Below, one piece after another: positions 4,864 to 7,839 of a stretch of 7,839 nucleotides of DNA. Positions within the stretch are counted from its first letter, which is position 1; each line of letters starts with the position of its first letter. Made by a program: the position numbers and the translations under genes. This stretch comes from COMBO-56-21 sp041494275 (GTDB lineage: Archaea; Thermoplasmatota; Thermoplasmata; UBA10834). The notes under the pieces were generated by a model. It worked only from the letters and a program-made list of their open reading frames with translations, did not search any database and was not told the DNA's origin. The DNA lies in the NCBI GenBank assembly GCA_041494275.1, contig JBGQAM010000076.1, positions 1-7,839 on the forward strand, given 5' to 3'.

Positions 4864-5640
4864 ATGAATTCTGGCTCGAAGCTAGGGAAGTTCTCCAAGG
4901 GCAAGAGAACCTTCGTCGGTGAGGTCAGCGGCAATCATGTCGCTGAGACAACGGCGTCATCGATGATGGACGCGATTGAGAACGGAGCGAGAACCACGAA
5001 TTCGACGCACATCCTATCAGGCCTCAAGCTGCTCGCGCCCGTTGACAAGCCTTCAAAGATCATCTGTGTCGGCTTGAACTTCAGGAGCCACATCAAGGAG
5101 ATGAAATGCGAGACGCCCAAGGTGCCAGTCATATTCTCCAAACCGCCATCGGCCCTCATAGGGCCGGGAGATGCCATCATCCTTCCGAGGGCTTCGAAGC
5201 GCGTCGACTACGAAGGCGAGTCGGCAATCATCATCGGAAAGCGCGCTCATCACGCCAAGAACGGTCTGCTGCACATCTTCGGGTACACATGCTTGAATGA
5301 CGTGACGGCGCGGGATCTTCAGAAGAACGATGTCGATTGGACCAGGGCAAAAGGATTCGACACTTTCGCCCCTATCGGGCCATTCATATCTAGAACTCCT
5401 CCGACACACGTCACTACAAGGCTCAATGGAAATGTCGTCCAGGATTCGCTGCTATCTGACAGGGTGTTCGGGGACGCTGCGCTCGTGGAGTACATATCAA
5501 CGATAATGACCCTCGAACCTGGTGATTTGATCGCCACGGGCACTCCATCCGGGATATCGCCGATGAAGGATGGTGATGTCGTCGAGGTTGAACTCGACAG
5601 CGTCGGATGCCTGAGAAACCAAGTAGTTAAAATGCCATGA
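4864..5640 (+). CDS. Fumarylacetoacetate hydrolase (FAH/FAHD) family protein
   Basis: The 258-residue FAH-fold metalloenzyme has its core from about residue 60: VGLNFRSHIKE (69-79), DYEGE with metal ligands Glu117 and Glu119, NDVTARDLQ with the third ligand Asp146 and Arg150, Lys163 in AKGFDTFAPIGPF, and the C-terminal TGTPSG segment. A short N-terminal region (KLGKFSKGKRTFVGEVSG) resembles the small domain before the core in acylpyruvase-like members. The family includes acylpyruvate hydrolases, oxaloacetate decarboxylases and hydroxyheptadienedioate isomerases; sequence alone does not separate them. It lies between ilvC and ilvE, 28 nt after ilvC, so it is almost surely cotranscribed. It might remove or rearrange a 2-oxo acid or make pyruvate, but that is inference. 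ATG 4864 is preferred (GTGAT at 4856-4860 may pair with the 16S tail). GTG 4852 is possible. An ATG at 4774 would overlap the end of ilvC and add unconserved residues. Confidence 0.88.
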   Translation: MNSGSKLGKFSKGKRTFVGEVSGNHVAETTASSMMDAIENGARTTNSTHILSGLKLLAPVDKPSKIICVGLNFRSHIKEMKCETPKVPVIFSKPPSALIGPGDAIILPRASKRVDYEGESAIIIGKRAHHAKNGLLHIFGYTCLNDVTARDLQKNDVDWTRAKGFDTFAPIGPFISRTPPTHVTTRLNGNVVQDSLLSDRVFGDAALVEYISTIMTLEPGDLIATGTPSGISPMKDGDVVEVELDSVGCLRNQVVKMP

Positions 5641-5662
5641 ACATGCAGGAGATGAGGAGAAC

Positions 5663-6586
5663 ATGCAGATCCAGCCAACTGAGGTTATCTGGAAGAACGG
5701 GAACCTCGTCCCGTGGAAGGATGCAACTGTCCACGTGCTGACACACGGCCTGCACTACGGCACTGGCGCATTCGAAGGGATCAGGTGCTACAACACCGTC
5801 AACGGCCCCGCGGTGTTCAGGCTGAAGGAGCACATGGAGAGGCTCCAGGCCTCTGCGAAGGCAATCTACCTCAAGCTTCCGTACACAACGGATCAGCTCT
5901 GCAAGGCTGCCAAGGACACGATCAAAGCCAACAAGCTCGACTCATGCTACATCAGGCCGATCGCGTTCTACGGCGTGTCGGGAATCGGCGTCAACCCGAT
6001 TGGCTATCCTGTCGAGACGTTCATCATCGCGTTCCCTATGGGCGCATACCTCGGTGAAGAGGGCCTCAAGAATGGCATCAGAATACACACATCGTCTTGG
6101 CACAGGGTCTCGAGCGGGTCAGCTCCCGCTACCGCGAAGGTGTGCGGCGATTATCTCAATAGTGCGCTCGCCGTGATGGAAGCGAAGCTCAACGGGTTCG
6201 ACGAGACGCTCATGCTCAACGAGCTACACATGGTCGCGGAGGGCTCGGGAGAGAATATATTCCTAGTCCGCAAAGGGAAGATACTGACTCCTCCCCTGAA
6301 TGCGGGAATCCTCCCAGGGATTACTAGGGAATCTGTGATGGAGCTGGCCGCCGACCTTGGCTACGATGTACGCGAGCAGAACTTCGCGAGGAGCGAGCTC
6401 TATCTCGCAGATGAACTGTTCTTCACGGGAACCGCCGCCGAGGTGACCCCCATCCGCGAGGTCGATCGAAGGAACGTCGGTGACGGAAGACCTGGCCCTG
6501 TGACCAAGGCCATCCAGACGAAGTTCCTTGACGTGGTCAAGGGGAAGGAGAAGAAGTACCTGAAATGGCTGGACCCGGTGAAGTGA
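5663..6586 (+). CDS. ilvE: Branched-chain amino acid aminotransferase (class IV)
   Basis: This 307-residue PLP enzyme (fold type IV) transfers an amino group from glutamate to the 2-oxo acids of Val, Leu and Ile, the last step of the pathway. Key features are HGLHYGTGAFEGIR (28-41), the PLP-lysine Lys159 in ATAKVCGDYLNS, Glu193 in VAEGSGENIF (the residue that pairs with the pyridine nitrogen in the family), the PLP-phosphate loop near GILPGITRESVMEL, and FFTGTAAEVTPI near the C-terminus. The length equals that of E. coli IlvE and the lysine position also matches. KVCGDYLNS replaces the common KAGGNYLNS, a mild change. A D-amino acid aminotransferase or aminodeoxychorismate lyase is less likely given the full BCAT motifs and operon context. 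GAGGAG at 5654-5659 is very close to ATG 5663, with a further GGAG at 5648-5651. The gene starts 22 nt after the FAH-family gene and ends the operon. Confidence 0.96.
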   Translation: MQIQPTEVIWKNGNLVPWKDATVHVLTHGLHYGTGAFEGIRCYNTVNGPAVFRLKEHMERLQASAKAIYLKLPYTTDQLCKAAKDTIKANKLDSCYIRPIAFYGVSGIGVNPIGYPVETFIIAFPMGAYLGEEGLKNGIRIHTSSWHRVSSGSAPATAKVCGDYLNSALAVMEAKLNGFDETLMLNELHMVAEGSGENIFLVRKGKILTPPLNAGILPGITRESVMELAADLGYDVREQNFARSELYLADELFFTGTAAEVTPIREVDRRNVGDGRPGPVTKAIQTKFLDVVKGKEKKYLKWLDPVK

Positions 6587-6603
6587 CCGCACCTGGATAA
6601 GTG

Positions 6604-6613
6604 TTATATATAA
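6604..6613 (+). promoter_or_regulatory. TATA box of the small acidic-protein gene
   Basis: TTATATATAA is a perfect 10-bp palindrome and a strong archaeal TATA box. It lies 17 nt after the ilvE stop, and transcription should start near 6634, giving the 81-residue gene its own short leader of about 28 nt. The predicted start falls within TGACGATTGTCA (6631-6642), a 4-bp inverted repeat that could be an operator or be fortuitous. Confidence 0.65.
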
Positions 6614-6662
6614 CGGAGTCCCATACTGTCTGACGATTGTCATACGCAGGGATGGGACAGAA

Positions 6663-6908
6663 ATGGCACGCGTGACCCTTGTAGAACTTGCGAGCCAGGC
6701 AGAGAAGGAAGGCATCACCCTAGCAGAGGTCATATCGAGGACTCTGGAGCCGAGAGAGCTCGATCTCATGCAGGCCGAGCTTGCTGATGAGTTGAGCGAG
6801 AATTACCGAAACATCGAGGGATTCATGGGCGAAATCGAGGTACCCAGTCTTGGAGATTTGATGGACCTCCAGGAAGCGAGTGAGTCGCGGGTCGAGTCGA
6901 CAGCGTAG
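6663..6908 (+). CDS. Small acidic protein of unknown function (81 residues)
   Basis: I do not recognise a family. The protein is soluble, strongly acidic (19 Asp/Glu against 6 Lys/Arg), and has no Cys, His or Trp and no membrane segment or signal peptide. Residues 5-48 look helical: TLVELASQAEKEGITLAEVISRTL has the spacing of a small helical or HTH-like unit, followed by an amphipathic stretch rich in Glu and Leu. The tail from 70 is Ser/Glu-rich and probably disordered. Support for a real gene comes from the strong TATA box at the right distance, codon use like the neighbouring genes, and a compact fit before the convergent cheR gene. A purine run (AGGGATGGGA, 6648-6657) precedes ATG 6663. 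A role with CheR cannot be claimed, since the genes converge. Confidence 0.65.
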   Translation: MARVTLVELASQAEKEGITLAEVISRTLEPRELDLMQAELADELSENYRNIEGFMGEIEVPSLGDLMDLQEASESRVESTA

Positions 6909-6911
6909 AGA

Positions 6912-6926
6912 CATCGTCAGACGATG
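6912..6926 (+). terminator. Inverted repeat between the convergent genes, possible terminator
   Basis: CATCGTC-A-GACGATG is a perfect 7-bp inverted repeat with a one-base centre, forming a hairpin of about 5 bp with a 5-nt loop in RNA. It sits in the 48-nt gap between the TAG of the small gene and the 3' end of cheR. No T-run of note follows on either strand (only CTCATTTG at 6944-6951), so terminator function is uncertain. Confidence 0.35.
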
Positions 6927-6956
6927 ATGCCCACACGACCGTTCTCATTTGAATCG

Positions 6957-7778
6957 CTACTTCTTGCGCAGAATCCTGTTCTCCAAATCGACAACTTCGA
7001 ACCCAGCCCTCGGAGGACCCATGAGGGTCTCAGTCCGTCCAAGCATCAGGTAGCCGCCTGTCTTCAGGGCCTCATATAGGTTCGTCGTCACTTTGTCATG
7101 CATCGCCCGCGAGAAGTATATCATGACGTTCCTACAGACTATGGCATCGAAGAACTTCGACCCAGGCTTGTCCAAAAGGTTCTCTCTAGCGAACCTGACG
7201 CCCTTCCGTATCTGAGGGCCCACAATGTACTTATCACCCGTGTGGTCGAAGTACTCTGCAAGGAGTTTGTCAGGGAGGCCGCGGATCTCGTCCTGCGTGT
7301 ATGCTCCGGACTTTGCCTTGGCGAGGGCGGCCGCGGAGATATCAGTCCCAAGTATCGATATCAGGGTCCTGTGCTCACGCTCCAGCTTCTTGAGCTCCTG
7401 GGCCACGCAGATTGACATAGTGTACACCTCCTGGCCAGTAGCACATCCCGCGCTCCACAACCGTAGCAAACCTCCAGAGCCGGTCTTGGATTCAAGCAGT
7501 GGCTTTATCACCGTCCTGGAAAACGTCTCGAAGGCTCCCCTGTCCCGGAAGAATTCCGTCACGTTTATCGAAAGGGTCCCGAGGAGCTCGTTTGTCTCTT
7601 CGTCGCTGCTGAGGAGATGCGCCAGGTAGGCGGCATAGTCCGATCTTCCGCTCCTGCCAATCCTTCTCCGTATGCTCCTCATCATGAACGATTGAGAGTA
7701 TCCGGAGAGGTCGATACCACGCGATTCGAAGAGGTGTTTCATGACCTGCGTAGTGAACTGATCCTCGCTGATTTCCAT
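6957..7778 (-). CDS. cheR: CheR-type chemotaxis protein methyltransferase
   Basis: This 273-residue SAM-dependent enzyme methylates glutamates of chemoreceptors in the cytoplasm. The N-terminal helical CheR domain (about 1-80) carries the basic receptor-contact helix FMMRSIRRRIGRSGRSDYAAY (31-51) and ends in LSINVTEFFRD (69-79). The Rossmann domain shows SAM motif I LWSAGCATGQEVYTM (107-121), GTDIS (144-148) and FDAIVCRNVMIYF (210-222). The usual G-E-E-P after the TG is G-Q-E-V here, a small change with Glu117 kept. The length is normal. No cheA, cheY, cheB or receptor gene is in the window, though they may lie beyond the right edge. ATG 7778 is the first in-frame start after a stop at 7790-7788. 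It lacks a Shine-Dalgarno, and a TATA-like box lies where a leaderless mRNA would need it. The stop is TAG. Confidence 0.93.
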   Translation of the reverse strand: MEISEDQFTTQVMKHLFESRGIDLSGYSQSFMMRSIRRRIGRSGRSDYAAYLAHLLSSDEETNELLGTLSINVTEFFRDRGAFETFSRTVIKPLLESKTGSGGLLRLWSAGCATGQEVYTMSICVAQELKKLEREHRTLISILGTDISAAALAKAKSGAYTQDEIRGLPDKLLAEYFDHTGDKYIVGPQIRKGVRFARENLLDKPGSKFFDAIVCRNVMIYFSRAMHDKVTTNLYEALKTGGYLMLGRTETLMGPPRAGFEVVDLENRILRKK

Positions 7779-7802
7779 ATCGGCTGGTCATGGGAGTGTG
7801 GC

Positions 7803-7810
7803 TAGATATT
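7803..7810 (-). promoter_or_regulatory. TATA-like box of cheR
   Basis: On the minus strand 7810-7803 reads AATATCTA. Its centre is about 28 nt from the cheR start codon, so transcription would begin at about 7780, two bases before ATG 7778. This suggests a leaderless mRNA, in line with the absence of a ribosome site. The match to the TATA consensus is only fair. Confidence 0.4.
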
Positions 7811-7839
7811 CCTTGCCTGATGAAAGAGCAAGAAAGACA

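Overview
The window looks archaeal. AT-rich boxes resembling archaeal TATA elements lie about 26 nt upstream of where transcripts would have to start (TTTTAATA at 1615-1622, TTATATATAA at 6604-6613, AATATCTA on the minus strand at 7810-7803). In two cases the predicted start falls almost on the first codon, suggesting leaderless mRNAs. I see no convincing bacterial -35/-10 pairs, and several genes have GGAGGTGAT-type ribosome sites. A trimethylamine-methyltransferase-family gene and the KARI motif GYGIQGRAQ would fit a Thermoplasmata-like or related archaeon, but I cannot fix the lineage. The nine protein genes end in TAG (5) or TGA (4), never TAA.

Layout: (1) 1-531, the 3' end of an MttB-family methyltransferase. 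(2) 605-1549, a fold-type-II PLP enzyme of the threonine synthase type, starting at TTG. (3) 1550-1787, a 238-nt gap with a promoter, a very short branched-chain-residue-rich reading frame (1647-1733) and two strong RNA hairpins. (4) 1788-6586, a tight branched-chain amino acid operon: ilvB, ilvN, ilvC, a FAH-family hydrolase/decarboxylase and ilvE. Gaps between these genes are 0, 18, 28 and 22 nt. (5) 6663-6908, an 81-residue acidic protein of unknown function with its own TATA box. (6) 6957-7778 on the minus strand, a CheR-type chemotaxis methyltransferase convergent with the small gene.

The genes fit one scheme. Threonine from the upstream enzyme can feed 2-oxobutyrate, after a deaminase that is not in the window. 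IlvBN condenses pyruvate with pyruvate or 2-oxobutyrate, IlvC makes the dihydroxy acids, and IlvE makes the final amino acids. The dehydratase IlvD and the Leu enzymes are not here. The FAH-family member is an unusual operon partner.

The most interesting region is the ilvB leader. The predicted transcript begins at, or within about 3 nt of, an ATG that opens a 28-codon frame. Thirteen of its codons 10-26 are Leu, Val or Ile. The frame ends inside the foot of a 16-bp hairpin just upstream of the ilvB ribosome site, and an upstream hairpin encloses the Leu/Val/Ile codons. This is the architecture of a ribosome-sensing ilv attenuator, like bacterial ilv leaders including the leaderless type known ahead of actinobacterial ilvBNC. 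I know of no established case in archaea. There is no U-tract, so the output mechanism would have to differ from classical intrinsic termination.
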